Origin: Heliobacterium mobile
Lineage (GTDB): Bacteria > Bacillota > Desulfitobacteriia > Heliobacteriales > Heliobacteriaceae
NCBI RefSeq assembly: GCF_009720735.1
Contig: NZ_WNKU01000001.1
Span: forward strand, 186,001 to 250,000
DNA: 64,000 bases
Direction of reading: 5' to 3'
Part shown: positions 35,931 through 44,204 of the stretch, one piece after another
How the letters are laid out: each line of letters opens with the position of its first letter
Position numbering within the stretch: the stretch's first letter is position 1
Notes under the pieces: generated by a model
Told to the model about the DNA's origin: nothing
Seen by the model: the letters and a program-made list of their open reading frames with translations, nothing else
Databases searched by the model: none
Translations under genes and position numbers: made by a program

Positions 35931-35958
35931 CACCGAGATAGGGGCGGTGCATAATCTA
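35931..35958 (+). promoter_or_regulatory. Sigma-K-type promoter for the ferritin-like gene
   Basis: CACC (35931-35934; mACm consensus) and CATAATCTA (35950-35958; CATAnnnTA consensus). The AC to CATA distance is 16 bases, the textbook sigma-K value. Start of transcription would be near 35964. Confidence 0.6.
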
Positions 35959-35982
35959 CTCAAAAACAGAGGAGTTGAGACT

Positions 35983-36492
35983 GTGAACTCGTCATACCTC
36001 AAGTCACCATACCCGGGCTATCCCTATACCACCTACAAGTACTATCCCACTTTTATGTATGTCCCTGTATACGCCTATCCTGAAGCGTTGCAAATCATCA
36101 TCCAATCGGTAAGTGCAGAAAAAGAAGATGAGTTGTTTTACAACTACCTGCTCAATGCAGCACCGCAAGAACAAAAAGAGATTGTCGCCTCCATCCGCGA
36201 TGATGAATTAAAGCATTTTAAGATGCTGCGTCAGATATACTGGGAGGTGACCGGCCAAGACATACCGCAGACGGCTGAGGTATCCTTCGAAGAACCGAAG
36301 AGTTTCTGTGAAGGCATTAAAAAGGCTCTCTTCGGAGAACTAGCGGCGGTGGAACGGTATCGAAAAGCGTTGAACGGTTTCGAATTCCTCCCCTATCGGA
36401 ATATGATCACAGAGATTTACACGGATGAACTGAAACATGGGTCCAAATGGAACTTTTTATATACGTTGAATTGCCTATCAGGTCAGAGATAA
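35983..36492 (+). CDS. Ferritin-like protein with Tyr/Pro-rich N-terminus
   Basis: 169-residue protein. The first 35 residues are rich in Tyr and Pro (YPGYPYTTYKYYP), then a four-helix ferritin-like domain with two E/D-ExxH-type metal half sites: RDDELKHFKML near residue 75 and YTDELKHGSKW near residue 150. This fold binds a di-iron or manganese pair in rubrerythrin-like and coat-associated proteins. GTG 35983 follows AGAGGAG. The sigma-K-type promoter and the Tyr-rich stretch, which suits cross-linking, suggest a spore coat protein. That role is inference. Confidence 0.82.
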   Translation: MNSSYLKSPYPGYPYTTYKYYPTFMYVPVYAYPEALQIIIQSVSAEKEDELFYNYLLNAAPQEQKEIVASIRDDELKHFKMLRQIYWEVTGQDIPQTAEVSFEEPKSFCEGIKKALFGELAAVERYRKALNGFEFLPYRNMITEIYTDELKHGSKWNFLYTLNCLSGQR

Positions 36493-36497
36493 GAAAC

Positions 36498-36521
36498 GCC
36501 CATGACGAATCGGTCATGGGC
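36498..36521 (+). repeat. Perfect 9-bp stem-loop after the ferritin-like gene
   Basis: GCCCATGAC (36498-36506) and GTCATGGGC (36513-36521), loop of six. Without a T-run; may protect the mRNA end or act as a weak terminator. Confidence 0.55.
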
Positions 36522-36611
36522 ATGTACAACTTCAGGAAAAAGATCGGTTGAACATTCTGCATAATCATTGGTTTTTATCTTTGTTTTTAACGGTAAAATT
36601 ATGTCTTGGGA

Positions 36612-36799
36612 AAAATCTGGGGTGTAATGACGGAGTGAGCGTTTTGGGCGGAGGGGCGTCGTGAGCGATAGTTGCGAAGCGGAATAGTGCGCCAAGGTTT
36701 ACATGCAAAAACGCTCAGAGGTTTGGCGCACCCGCGGAGCAACCGAGCGAACAGCCACGGAGCCCTTAGCGAGCGGAGTCATTACACCCCGATTTACCA
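36612..36799. repeat. 188-bp dispersed repeat, copy 2 (inverted relative to copy 1)
   Basis: Reverse complement of 21623-21810 with 17 mismatches and no gaps by my count. Terminal inverted repeat GGGGTGTAATGAC is perfect over 13 bp at both ends in this copy, and the inner pair TGCGCCAA/TTGGCGCA is perfect too. It lies in the 394-base gap between the ferritin-like gene and recQ; the rest of that gap shows only A/T-rich sequence. No clear target duplication. Confidence 0.9.
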
Positions 36800-36886
36800 C
36801 GATGTTTAAATGCAAGACCCCATTTTTGAATCTGATACTACAAGTATTATGTCAGACAGAAGAGGTACATCTTTTTCAATTTAACT

Positions 36887-38671
36887 TTACCGACTATTAG
36901 CTGATTCCGATTGATAGTCGCGAATCTCGGCAAGAAAAGTCTCGCCATACTGGTTGAGCTTCCGTTCGCCGATGCCGCTGATCGAAAGCAGCGATTGTCG
37001 ATCGGTCGGGCAACGGTCACTCATCTCCCGCAGGGTGCTGTCGGGGAAGACGATGTAGGGAGGAATACCGGCTTTATCGGCGATAGACTTGCGCAAGCGG
37101 CGCAGACGCTCGAAGAGGGTCGAATCAGCTTGAAGCTTACGAGTGCGCTTGCGGGTTTTCTGGAAGACCTGTTCCTGCCCTTTCAGCACGGGGATGGCTT
37201 TATCTAAAAGACGGACGACAGGAAACTGGCCTTCCGTCACATAGAGGTATCCCTCCGACACGAGGATGTTGATCATATCGGTAATCTCTTTTAGTTTATA
37301 CTCTTTCATCAACCCGTACGTGGACAGGCGGTGAAATCCGAACTGGTCCACTTTTTTGTTTTTAGAGCCTTTCAACACTTCCGCCACGGTGGACATGCCA
37401 AAGCGCTCTTGCATGCGTCGGATACAGGAAAAAATCTTCTGTGCCTCTACGGTGATGTCTGTCTCTTCGACAGCGTCGTTACAGGTACTGCAGTTGTTAC
37501 AGAAGTCGGGACCTTCTTCACCAAAGTAGGCCAGGATATTCTGACGCAGGCACCGTTGGGTATGACAATAATCGATCATGGACTGCAGTTTCCGGTATTC
37601 CATGCTTTTTCGTTCCGGTGTCATCTGGCTCTGCTCAATGAGATATTTTTGGATGTGGGTATCTTGGGGGCTGTAGAGCAGAATACACTCGCCCGGCTCG
37701 CCGTCTCGACCTGCCCTGCCTGCTTCCTGGTAATAGGACTCCATATTCTTTGGCATATTGTAATGGATCACGAAACGCACATTGGACTTGTCGATCCCCA
37801 TGCCGAAGGCGTTGGTAGCGACCATGACCCGGATATTGTCATAGAGAAAAGCGTCCTGGCCGCTGGACCGCTCAAGATCGCTGAGACCGGCATGATACTT
37901 ACCTGAGGTGATCCCTTTTCGGCGCAAAAACTCGTAGAGGTTATCTACTTCTTTACGGGTAGCCGCATAGATGATTCCGGCCCGTTCCTTATTTTCACTG
38001 ATGTACTTCAAGATGAAGTCTTTCTTGTTTTCGCCGCGAACGACCGAAAAGGAGAGATTCTGACGGTCGAAACCGGTTACATAGAGGTGGGGTTCAATTA
38101 AACCTAAGTGTCGTACAATATCGTTGGTCACCAATTCAGTGGCTGTAGCCGTGAAGGCGGCCACGCGAGGACGTTGGGCAAAGTCGGCGATCAGTGAAGC
38201 GATAGAGAGGTAACTGGGGCGAAAATCATGACCCCATTGGGAGACGCAGTGGGCTTCATCGACAGCCACTAAGGACACTTTCTGACGTTGCAAGAGGGAG
38301 CGGAAATAGGATGACTCCAACCGTTCCGGCGCCACATAGAGCAGCTTATAGGAACCCTGGGCAAGGTGATAAAGGCGAGCCTCTTGCTCTTGAGCCTCGA
38401 GGGAACTGTTGATGTAAGTGGCTGCGATGCCGAGGTTGTTCAAACTGTCTACCTGATCTTTCATCAGTGAGATGAGCGGTGAAATGACCAGCGTCAACCC
38501 CGGGGAAAGCAATGCCGGAATTTGATAACAGATGGATTTTCCACCGCCGGTGGGCATGATGCCTACCGTATCGTATCCAGCCAGCAGACTGCCGATGATT
38601 TTTTCTTGGCCTGGGCGAAAAGCAAGATAGCCATAATATTTTTTTAATAGTTCACGGGCTTTTGTGAGCAC
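36887..38671 (-). CDS. recQ: ATP-dependent DNA helicase RecQ
   Basis: 594-residue 3'-5' helicase. Walker A MPTGGGKSICYQIPALL near residue 39, DEAH box VAVDEAHCVSQWGHDFRPSY near 135, QxxGRxGRDG motif VI YYQEAGRAGRDGEPGE near 318, zinc cysteines ending in CNNCSTC near 380, winged helix and a C-terminal HRDC domain to residue 594. GTG start at 38671 with GGAG nine bases before, on the minus strand. Divergent from the histidine phosphatase gene. Confidence 0.96.
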   Translation of the reverse strand: MLTKARELLKKYYGYLAFRPGQEKIIGSLLAGYDTVGIMPTGGGKSICYQIPALLSPGLTLVISPLISLMKDQVDSLNNLGIAATYINSSLEAQEQEARLYHLAQGSYKLLYVAPERLESSYFRSLLQRQKVSLVAVDEAHCVSQWGHDFRPSYLSIASLIADFAQRPRVAAFTATATELVTNDIVRHLGLIEPHLYVTGFDRQNLSFSVVRGENKKDFILKYISENKERAGIIYAATRKEVDNLYEFLRRKGITSGKYHAGLSDLERSSGQDAFLYDNIRVMVATNAFGMGIDKSNVRFVIHYNMPKNMESYYQEAGRAGRDGEPGECILLYSPQDTHIQKYLIEQSQMTPERKSMEYRKLQSMIDYCHTQRCLRQNILAYFGEEGPDFCNNCSTCNDAVEETDITVEAQKIFSCIRRMQERFGMSTVAEVLKGSKNKKVDQFGFHRLSTYGLMKEYKLKEITDMINILVSEGYLYVTEGQFPVVRLLDKAIPVLKGQEQVFQKTRKRTRKLQADSTLFERLRRLRKSIADKAGIPPYIVFPDSTLREMSDRCPTDRQSLLSISGIGERKLNQYGETFLAEIRDYQSESANSR

Positions 38672-38828
38672 CTTTGTCCACTCCAGAAATAAATATCGAA
38701 AAGAAATGCCATTGATGATGAAGCAATGTGTAGGTATATTGGTAAAATCATCGCTAAGATCCCTAAACTATTCGACAAAGAAGGTAAACCTTCCTTCTTC
38801 GCCGGTGGAAGAGTATGGAAGAAATCTC

Positions 38829-38857
38829 TTGACGGCTACATACACCCATACTAAACT
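38829..38857 (+). promoter_or_regulatory. Promoter for the histidine phosphatase gene
   Basis: TTGACG (38829-38834), 17 bp, TAAACT (38852-38857). Transcription would start near 38864, only about 7 bases before ATG 38871, so the mRNA is nearly leaderless or uses a slightly later start. Confidence 0.6.
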
Positions 38858-38870
38858 AAAAGTATTTGAT

Positions 38871-39521
38871 ATGACGAGGTTGGTCAACCTGAAAATATAT
38901 TTTATTCGACATGGACAAACCGATGAAAACATAATTCCCTTACAGGCCCGCTTTACGATTGATACGTTCAACAGCATGATGGACTCTTCACCGTTGTCGG
39001 TCCGGTTGAATCCAACCGGAATCAAACAGGTGGAGTCAGTGGCTGCACAACTGGTACATATCCCTTTTCAGACCATCGTGGCGAGTCCCTTTCGGCGCGC
39101 CCAGGAGACGGCGGCCATATTGGCCCGCCGCTGGAACAGGGACGTGGTCACCTTGGACAACCTGGGGGAAATCGTGCTGGCCAAGGTGCCCTGGAGTGGG
39201 AAAGAACTAGAAATCCCCTTTTGGCTGTTGATCACCATGACAACATGGCGCCATGTCTGGCCTTGGACCGACGATGAAGAAACCTTGTATCAGGCTTTCG
39301 ATCGTGCCCGCGAAGCTTGGGCAGAACTGCTCAACTTGGCAGTGCAGCGGGGGCCCATCGTCGTCGTCTCCCATCTAGGGTTTTTACGGGTTCTTCTTCT
39401 TTACATCCGAACCCGTAAGGGCTGTCAAGTGCTAAAAAAGGATCTTGGCAATGGTGGGATATCTATCGTCCAGGTGGATGATCTGGCCGAGGCGATACAG
39501 ATGCCGGCTCGGCAAGCGTAA
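38871..39521 (+). CDS. Histidine phosphatase (phosphoglycerate mutase-like)
   Basis: About 216 residues. The catalytic RHG motif is in YFIRHGQTDEN (near residue 10), the second arginine region in ASPFRRAQETAAIL near 65, the acid in NLGEIV and the second catalytic His in VVVSHLGFLRV near 167. The start is uncertain: ATG 38871 has no ribosome site and TTG 38880 is an alternative, but the promoter rules out the frame from 38664. Substrate is unknown. CobC, the alpha-ribazole phosphatase of B12 synthesis, is one member of this family and a B12 riboswitch follows, but it controls other genes. Confidence 0.8.
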   Translation: MTRLVNLKIYFIRHGQTDENIIPLQARFTIDTFNSMMDSSPLSVRLNPTGIKQVESVAAQLVHIPFQTIVASPFRRAQETAAILARRWNRDVVTLDNLGEIVLAKVPWSGKELEIPFWLLITMTTWRHVWPWTDDEETLYQAFDRAREAWAELLNLAVQRGPIVVVSHLGFLRVLLLYIRTRKGCQVLKKDLGNGGISIVQVDDLAEAIQMPARQA

Positions 39522-39610
39522 TAATTTATGTAACCACTCGAGATTGAAATAAATTACGCAATCAAGCGAGATAAATGGATGAAATGAGGAAAAACAATCA
39601 ATGATTTGCC

Positions 39611-39639
39611 TTTACAAAGCAAAAATACTCCGGTAAGAT
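39611..39639 (+). promoter_or_regulatory. Promoter of the cobalamin riboswitch transcript
   Basis: TTTACA (39611-39616), 17 bp, TAAGAT (39634-39639); transcription would begin near 39646, just before the aptamer. Confidence 0.7.
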
Positions 39640-39654
39640 AGCGCTGAAAGCACA

Positions 39655-39816
39655 ACCGCATAAGCTACGGTTACAGGTGCCCGCGAGGGAGAATAGGGAA
39701 CCGGGTGAGAATCCTGGGCGGTCCCGCCGCTGTATGGTCGAGTTTGTTGCAATGAGCCACTTCGTGTGAGGGAAGGCGCCGCAAACGATTAAGCCGAGCC
39801 AGAAGACCTGCCTGTA
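39655..39816 (+). ncRNA. Cobalamin (AdoCbl) riboswitch aptamer
   Basis: Conserved blocks of the class are visible: GGTGCCCGCGAGGG near 39677, the core GGGAACCGGGTGAGAATCC near 39694 followed by GGGCGGTCCCGCCGCTGT, the distal GAGGGAAGGCG near 39767, and the B12 box AGCCAGAAGACCTGCC at 39797-39812. It senses adenosylcobalamin or a related form. Together with the perfect terminator stem downstream it should switch off the ThiC-like gene when B12 is plentiful. Confidence 0.95.
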
Positions 39817-39828
39817 CACTGTTCGACG

Positions 39829-39849
39829 TACCCTTCCAGGAAAAGGGTA
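39829..39849 (+). other. Small hairpin in the expression platform
   Basis: TACCCTT (39829-39835) with AAGGGTA (39843-39849). It lies between aptamer and terminator and could be part of the switching structure. Confidence 0.4.
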
Positions 39850-39870
39850 GTGTCTTTGTGGGATGATGGA

Positions 39871-39911
39871 AAAGTCCCCAGATCTGATCATGCAGATCTG
39901 GGGACTTTTTG
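39871..39911 (+). terminator. Riboswitch-controlled terminator
   Basis: Perfect 14-bp stem, arms 39873-39886 and 39893-39906 (AGTCCCCAGATCTG and inverse), loop ATCATG, then TTTTT. It ends 25 bases before the ThiC-like start. Confidence 0.9.
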
Positions 39912-39935
39912 CTTTTCAAAAGGAGTGATGAGATT

Positions 39936-40427
39936 GTGGAACTGACCCAGCGTGAAGCAGCCTGCCGGAACATCACTACAGCGGAGATGGTGGAGGCAGC
40001 TTGGCAGGAGCAAGTTTACCCCGAAGTGATCCGCCAGGGACTGGCGGAAGGAACCATTGTTCTACCGATGAACAAAAATCGAAGCAAGGGGCGGAAGGCC
40101 GTAGCTTTTGGCCGCCCGCTGTCAACAAAAGTGAGCGCTTCCATCGGCTTACCCCTGACAGGTGGTCAGGAAGCCCTTGAAAAAGAAAAACTGCAGGTGG
40201 CAGTGGCGGCGGGGGCCGATGCGATCATAGATCTTTCCATCGGTGTGGAAAAGGACGGCGACTTAGTTTCCGGTTTGCGCCGTTTTCTTCAATGGACCCT
40301 CCAGAATTGCCCACAGCCTATCGGCTCCCTGCCGATCTATGAAGTTTTCGCCTGCCGACGAGGCGGTCAAAAGGGCGGAACCTTGGCTACGACTGTAGAC
40401 CTGTTAGTGCGGAGGGGAATGGAATAG
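39936..40427 (+). CDS. ThiC-like half-protein without the radical-SAM cluster motif
   Basis: 163-residue protein clearly related to the N-terminal part of phosphomethylpyrimidine synthase ThiC and its paralogues the benzimidazole synthases BzaA/B/F. Matches: LPMNKNRSKGRKAVAFGR, TKVSASIG, the strand AVAAGADAIIDLSIG near residue 87, and CPQPIGSLPIYEVFA near 125. It stops before the middle of the barrel, so substrate residues beyond and the C-terminal CxxCxxxxC iron-sulfur site are absent. I find no continuation in the other frames to 40560. GTG start with AGGAG ten bases upstream, intact frame, under a B12 riboswitch. Either a remnant or a new binding protein. Confidence 0.8.
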   Translation: MELTQREAACRNITTAEMVEAAWQEQVYPEVIRQGLAEGTIVLPMNKNRSKGRKAVAFGRPLSTKVSASIGLPLTGGQEALEKEKLQVAVAAGADAIIDLSIGVEKDGDLVSGLRRFLQWTLQNCPQPIGSLPIYEVFACRRGGQKGGTLATTVDLLVRRGME

Positions 40428-40506
40428 CGACTTCCCCAAGGAAAATTAGTGACGACAGGCAGGTCATAACGTCGAGTCGCGGGCTCTTATTGACGCTTTT
40501 TATTTG

Positions 40507-40542
40507 CCCCCTTTGGCTTACACAGTCAAAGGGGGTCTTTTT
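40507..40542 (+). terminator. Terminator after the ThiC-like gene
   Basis: CCCCCTTTG (40507-40515) and CAAAGGGGG (40527-40535), then TCTTTTT. The transporter genes follow 117 bases later, so they rely on partial read-through or on a promoter I cannot recognise. Confidence 0.85.
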
Positions 40543-40658
40543 ATAGAGGGAGGATTTTTACATAGGATTGGACAAAGGGCAGGGGAAGGAGAATGAACTC
40601 TCCTGTCGAAATAACCTTATTTGTGTTATTAACATCACAAAAAGGAGCGCTGTAATCC

Positions 40659-41663
40659 ATGGGTATGTTCAAATCGAATCAATTTTCTCGCACCTTGCTG
40701 ATCGCTGGGATGACCGCCCTTTTAGCCGTACAGGCGGTTTCTCTGACCGGTTGCGGTACCAAAACCGACCCAGCTTCACCAGCAAAAACAGAAATTTCCG
40801 GACCCGTTAAACTAGGGGTTTTGCCGATCGAAGACAATCTGCCCTTCTATGTGGCCGAACAGGAAGGGATGTTTAAGAACAAAAATATGGATGTGACACT
40901 GGTGCCCTTCGCCTCAGCCCAAGAGCGGGACGCCGCCTTGCAGGCTGGTCAAATTGATGGGGAAGTGGCAGACCTGGTCGCCGTGGGACTCCTGCAAAAG
41001 AGCGGTACACCGGTCAAAGTGGCCGCTGTCGGTCTCGGCGTAACGCCCCAGGAAGGCCGTTTTGCTTTGCTGGCGTCGCCCAAATCGGGAATCAATTCGC
41101 TAGCAGACTTGAAAAATGTCCCCGTCGCTGTTTCGGAAAACAGCATCATTGAGTTTGTCGACGATCAGTTGTTAAGCGATGCCGGTTTCCATGCTGACGA
41201 GATGAAAAAGACGGCCATTCCCAAGATGCCGATTCGCCTGCAGATGCTGCTGAGCGATCAGGTGAAAGCAGCTATTCTTCCCGACCCTTTAGCTTTTCTC
41301 GCTGAGAAGCAAGGGGCCAAGCTGATCGCGGACGATACGAAGAAGAACATCTCCCAGACCGTTCTGCTTTTCCGCCAGGATAGCGTAGAGAAAAAAGGGG
41401 AAGCTTTGAAAAAAGTCGTCCAAGTGTATGGAGAAGCCGGGGAGGCCATGACCAAGGAGCCCAATAAGTACCGCTCTTTGGTCGTGGAGAAAGCTAACAT
41501 TCCGAAAGAGATTCAAGGCAGTTATGCATTGCCGACCTTTTCCAAACCGGTGCCGCCCACGAAGGAGGAAGTCGCCTCTGTGATCAATTGGATGGTCAGC
41601 AAAAAACTGCTCGATAAGGCATATACCTATGAAGAACTGGTGGATACGACACTCGCGCCATGA
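40659..41663 (+). CDS. ABC transporter substrate-binding lipoprotein (NMT1/THI5/SsuA-like)
   Basis: 334-residue lipoprotein: signal sequence with lipobox LTGC (Cys near residue 31). Mature part begins KLGVLPIEDNLPFYVAEQEGMFKNKNMDV, the typical opening of NMT1/THI5-like binding proteins, which carry pyrimidine thiamine precursors, sulfonates or other small aromatics. First gene of a three-gene transporter with overlapping frames; ATG after AAAAAGGAG. The nearby B12 riboswitch and ThiC-like gene make a B12 lower-ligand precursor (benzimidazole type) or a ThiC-related pyrimidine possible substrates. This is inference. Confidence 0.85.
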   Translation: MGMFKSNQFSRTLLIAGMTALLAVQAVSLTGCGTKTDPASPAKTEISGPVKLGVLPIEDNLPFYVAEQEGMFKNKNMDVTLVPFASAQERDAALQAGQIDGEVADLVAVGLLQKSGTPVKVAAVGLGVTPQEGRFALLASPKSGINSLADLKNVPVAVSENSIIEFVDDQLLSDAGFHADEMKKTAIPKMPIRLQMLLSDQVKAAILPDPLAFLAEKQGAKLIADDTKKNISQTVLLFRQDSVEKKGEALKKVVQVYGEAGEAMTKEPNKYRSLVVEKANIPKEIQGSYALPTFSKPVPPTKEEVASVINWMVSKKLLDKAYTYEELVDTTLAP

Positions 41664-42517
41664 TCGAACTGACTGATGTTTCTCTCCGCTACGGCAAAAC
41701 GGCGGAAAGCGTACAGGTGTTGGAACGTTTGTCCCTCACAGTGCCGCCAGGAGAGCGTTGTGTCTTGATCGGCCCCTCTGGATGCGGTAAAAGTACCTTG
41801 CTCCAAGTGCTGGCCGGCCTCATCCCTCCTCAAGCGGGAAAGATCAACGTCGGCGGTCAGGCCATCACCGGTCCACGACGGCAAACTTCCTATATCCTTC
41901 AGGATTTCGGTCTTTTTCCTTGGAAGACGGTAGAGGAAAATGTGGCTTTAGCTTTGCGCATTCAAGGGACAGGCCGGTCCGATGCGTTCAGAGCGATTCA
42001 GCCGATCCTGTCTCGATTAGGCCTGGCAGGGATGGAGAAGCGTTATCCTCGACAACTGTCGGGCGGGCAGCGGCAGCGAGTCGCCGTTGGACGCGCTTTA
42101 GCGACAAAACCGGATCTGCTATTGATGGACGAACCATTCTCAGCGCTAGACGCGCTGACCCGCGAGTCTTTACAGGATTTAATCCTGGAAATAGCCCAAC
42201 GCGAAGGGCTCACAGTTCTTCTCGTCACACATAGCATTGAAGAAGCTGCCTTGCTGGGGCAACGCATCTTGATCTTTGACGGGCCTCCCTTACAGCTTTT
42301 GGACAACATCGAGAATCCTCGTTCGGGCCGCCCCGACTATCGCCGGGATCGTGCTTTTCACGAGACCTGCAATCGCATTCGCGTCGTCCTCGACAAGCTT
42401 GTCAAAGCTGGTGATCCGCAGCAAAAGAGGCAAAACTTCTGCAATGGGATAAATATCGACGAGAACGCTCGAAAAGCTCTGCTTTCGGCAGAGGAGGTCA
42501 GCTCTGATGAACCGTAA
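41660..42517 (+). CDS. ABC transporter ATP-binding protein (SsuB/TauB/ThiZ type)
   Basis: 285-residue ATPase. Walker [13 protein letters not shown] near residue 38, Q-loop [12 protein letters not shown] near 82, signature [16 protein letters not shown] near 131, Walker [18 protein letters not shown] near 154 and H-loop VTHSIEEA. The C-terminal 45 residues beyond the usual end are polar and unassigned. ATG overlaps the previous stop by four bases; the permease gene overlaps its end. Confidence 0.93.
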   Translation: MIELTDVSLRYGKTAESVQVLERLSLTVPPGERCVLIGPSGCGKSTLLQVLAGLIPPQAGKINVGGQAITGPRRQTSYILQDFGLFPWKTVEENVALALRIQGTGRSDAFRAIQPILSRLGLAGMEKRYPRQLSGGQRQRVAVGRALATKPDLLLMDEPFSALDALTRESLQDLILEIAQREGLTVLLVTHSIEEAALLGQRILIFDGPPLQLLDNIENPRSGRPDYRRDRAFHETCNRIRVVLDKLVKAGDPQQKRQNFCNGINIDENARKALLSAEEVSSDEP

Positions 42518-43265
42518 GCAAGGTTGGCGCGATCTGACCGGCATAACCGGAGCGACCCTGTTTCTGATCGCCATCTGGCAGGTGGGCGCCCTGATGGTGA
42601 ACAATCCCATGTTGCCTACGCCAAGCCGGGCTATTGAAGCTTTTTTTACCGCCCTAGCGGGAAAACTGGCCTTACATCTTTGGGTAAGCACCTACCGGGT
42701 GATGGCGAGCATCATCATATCGGTCCTCGTGGCCGTTCCCTTGGGTCTTTTTTTAGGCCGAAACCGTGCTGTCGACCGGTGGGTGGCGCCCCTCGTTTTT
42801 CTCACCTATCCCATCCCGAAAATCGTCTTTCTGCCGATTGTGCTGCTTTTTTTAGGCATCGGTGACAGTTCGAAGATTTTTTTGATTACGCTCATCGTTT
42901 CCTATCAAATTTTGGTGACAACTCGAGATGCGGCCAAGTCCGTCCAAGAGGCGGACATCTTGTCGCTGCGATCCTTAGGAGGAGGGCAATGGGACCTGTA
43001 CCGCCATGTCATCATCCCTGCCTGTATCCCTGACATTTTAACGGCCTTGCGCATCAGCGCCGGAACTACGGTGGCTGTACTCTTCCTCGTTGAATCTTTT
43101 GCTACGGCAGAAGGTCTCGGGTACTACATCATGGACGCCTGGAGCCGGGCTGCTTCTGCCGATATGTTTGCCGGGATCATCGCTATGGCTCTGTTAGGAT
43201 TCGTCCTGATCCTTTTAGTGGACGCCGCCGAAACATGGCTATGCGCTTGGAGAAAGGTCGAATAA
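42507..43265 (+). CDS. ABC transporter permease (SsuC/TauC/ThiX type)
   Basis: 252-residue inner-membrane permease with about six helices. The EAA loop that contacts the ATPase is in EADILSLRSLGGGQWDLYRHVIIPACIPDI near residue 149. Matches the nitrate/sulfonate/thiamine-precursor permease family, in line with the binding protein. The start lies within the ATPase gene. Confidence 0.93.
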   Translation: MNRKQGWRDLTGITGATLFLIAIWQVGALMVNNPMLPTPSRAIEAFFTALAGKLALHLWVSTYRVMASIIISVLVAVPLGLFLGRNRAVDRWVAPLVFLTYPIPKIVFLPIVLLFLGIGDSSKIFLITLIVSYQILVTTRDAAKSVQEADILSLRSLGGGQWDLYRHVIIPACIPDILTALRISAGTTVAVLFLVESFATAEGLGYYIMDAWSRAASADMFAGIIAMALLGFVLILLVDAAETWLCAWRKVE

Positions 43266-43286
43266 ACCAGCATTTACCAATTATTA

Positions 43287-43315
43287 TTGACCACTCTAAA
43301 GGAATAAGTTAAAAT
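43287..43315 (+). promoter_or_regulatory. Promoter for the YugP-like protease gene
   Basis: TTGACC (43287-43292), 17 bp, TAAAAT (43310-43315). Confidence 0.7.
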
Positions 43316-43364
43316 AAATGGCGTGTACCCTTTGCTCCATTGATGTGAAAGGATAGGTGAGCAG

Positions 43365-44051
43365 ATGTTTTTCCATCCCCTGGATTTTATGGTGCTTCCC
43401 TTTATGCTCTTGGCCATGTACGCCCAGTACAAGGTATCGAGTACGTTCAGCAAGTACTCATCGGTTTCAGCGAGGAGCGGAAACACCGGCGCCCAGGTGG
43501 CAAGGGGAATTCTTGACGCGAACGGACTGTACGACGTACCGGTCGAGATGGGACAGGGAATGCTGTCAGACCACTATGACCCTCGCGCGCGGGCAGTTCG
43601 CCTGTCGCCGGATGTATACCACGGTAACTCCGTGGCGTCCCTCGGTGTGGCCGCTCACGAAGTGGGTCATGCCATCCAGCACGCGAAAGGCTACGCGCCA
43701 TTAGCCCTTCGCCATGCCTTTGTACCTGTGGCGAATCTTGGTTCCATGGCTGCGATGCCGCTATTTCTGTTGGGGTTTTTCCTTCACTTTCCTACTCTGA
43801 TTCTCTTCGGGATCATCTTCTTCAGTGCAGCTGTGCTTTTCCAAGTGATTACGTTGCCAGTAGAATTCAACGCCTCCAATCGGGCCATGCAGATGCTTTC
43901 TCACTACAACTATGTTGGCCGCGATGAGATGGGCAGTGTCAAAAAAGTCCTTGGCGCGGCGGCGCTCACTTATGTGGCCTCAGCCTTGGTCGCAGTCGCC
44001 GAATTGTTTAAATATGTGTTAATTTTCTCCTCGGTCAATCGTGACGAATAA
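43365..44051 (+). CDS. YugP-family membrane zinc metallopeptidase
   Basis: 228-residue membrane protein with an N-terminal helix, the zinc motif HEVGHAIQH (HExxH near residue 104), two further helices at about 128-170 and a final one. The segment LSDHYDPRARAVRLSPDVYHGNSVASLGVAAHE is the typical approach to the active site in this family. Substrates are unknown. Own promoter; ATG with AGGTGAG upstream. Confidence 0.9.
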   Translation: MFFHPLDFMVLPFMLLAMYAQYKVSSTFSKYSSVSARSGNTGAQVARGILDANGLYDVPVEMGQGMLSDHYDPRARAVRLSPDVYHGNSVASLGVAAHEVGHAIQHAKGYAPLALRHAFVPVANLGSMAAMPLFLLGFFLHFPTLILFGIIFFSAAVLFQVITLPVEFNASNRAMQMLSHYNYVGRDEMGSVKKVLGAAALTYVASALVAVAELFKYVLIFSSVNRDE

Positions 44052-44066
44052 TCTGACAGGCCTTTT

Positions 44067-44098
44067 GAGAAGCCTCCTGCTTTGGCGGGGGGCTTCTC
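44067..44098 (+). terminator. Strong hairpin after the YugP gene
   Basis: GAGAAGCC (44067-44074) and GGCTTCTC (44091-44098) with a G/C-rich inner part. The following T-run is poor, so it is either a weak terminator or an mRNA end protector. TATAAT at 44117-44122 just after may be the -10 of an nrdG promoter; its -35 is weak. Confidence 0.55.
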
Positions 44099-44204
44099 AC
44101 CGTTTAGCCCCTCGCCTATAATGAAAATGGCTTCTTTTTGCAAACGTTCCATAGACTGTTCTTCTGGATTACATTTTTACAAATGCAGGCAGGTGGAATC
44201 ACCG

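Noticed and set aside
38664-38870. N-terminal 69 residues of the longer histidine phosphatase frame
   Set aside because: A good promoter at 38829-38857 lies inside this stretch, and the fold starts after it.
39522-39600. Hairpin CTCG-ATTG/CAAT-CGAG after the histidine phosphatase as a terminator
   Set aside because: Interrupted stem and no T-run.
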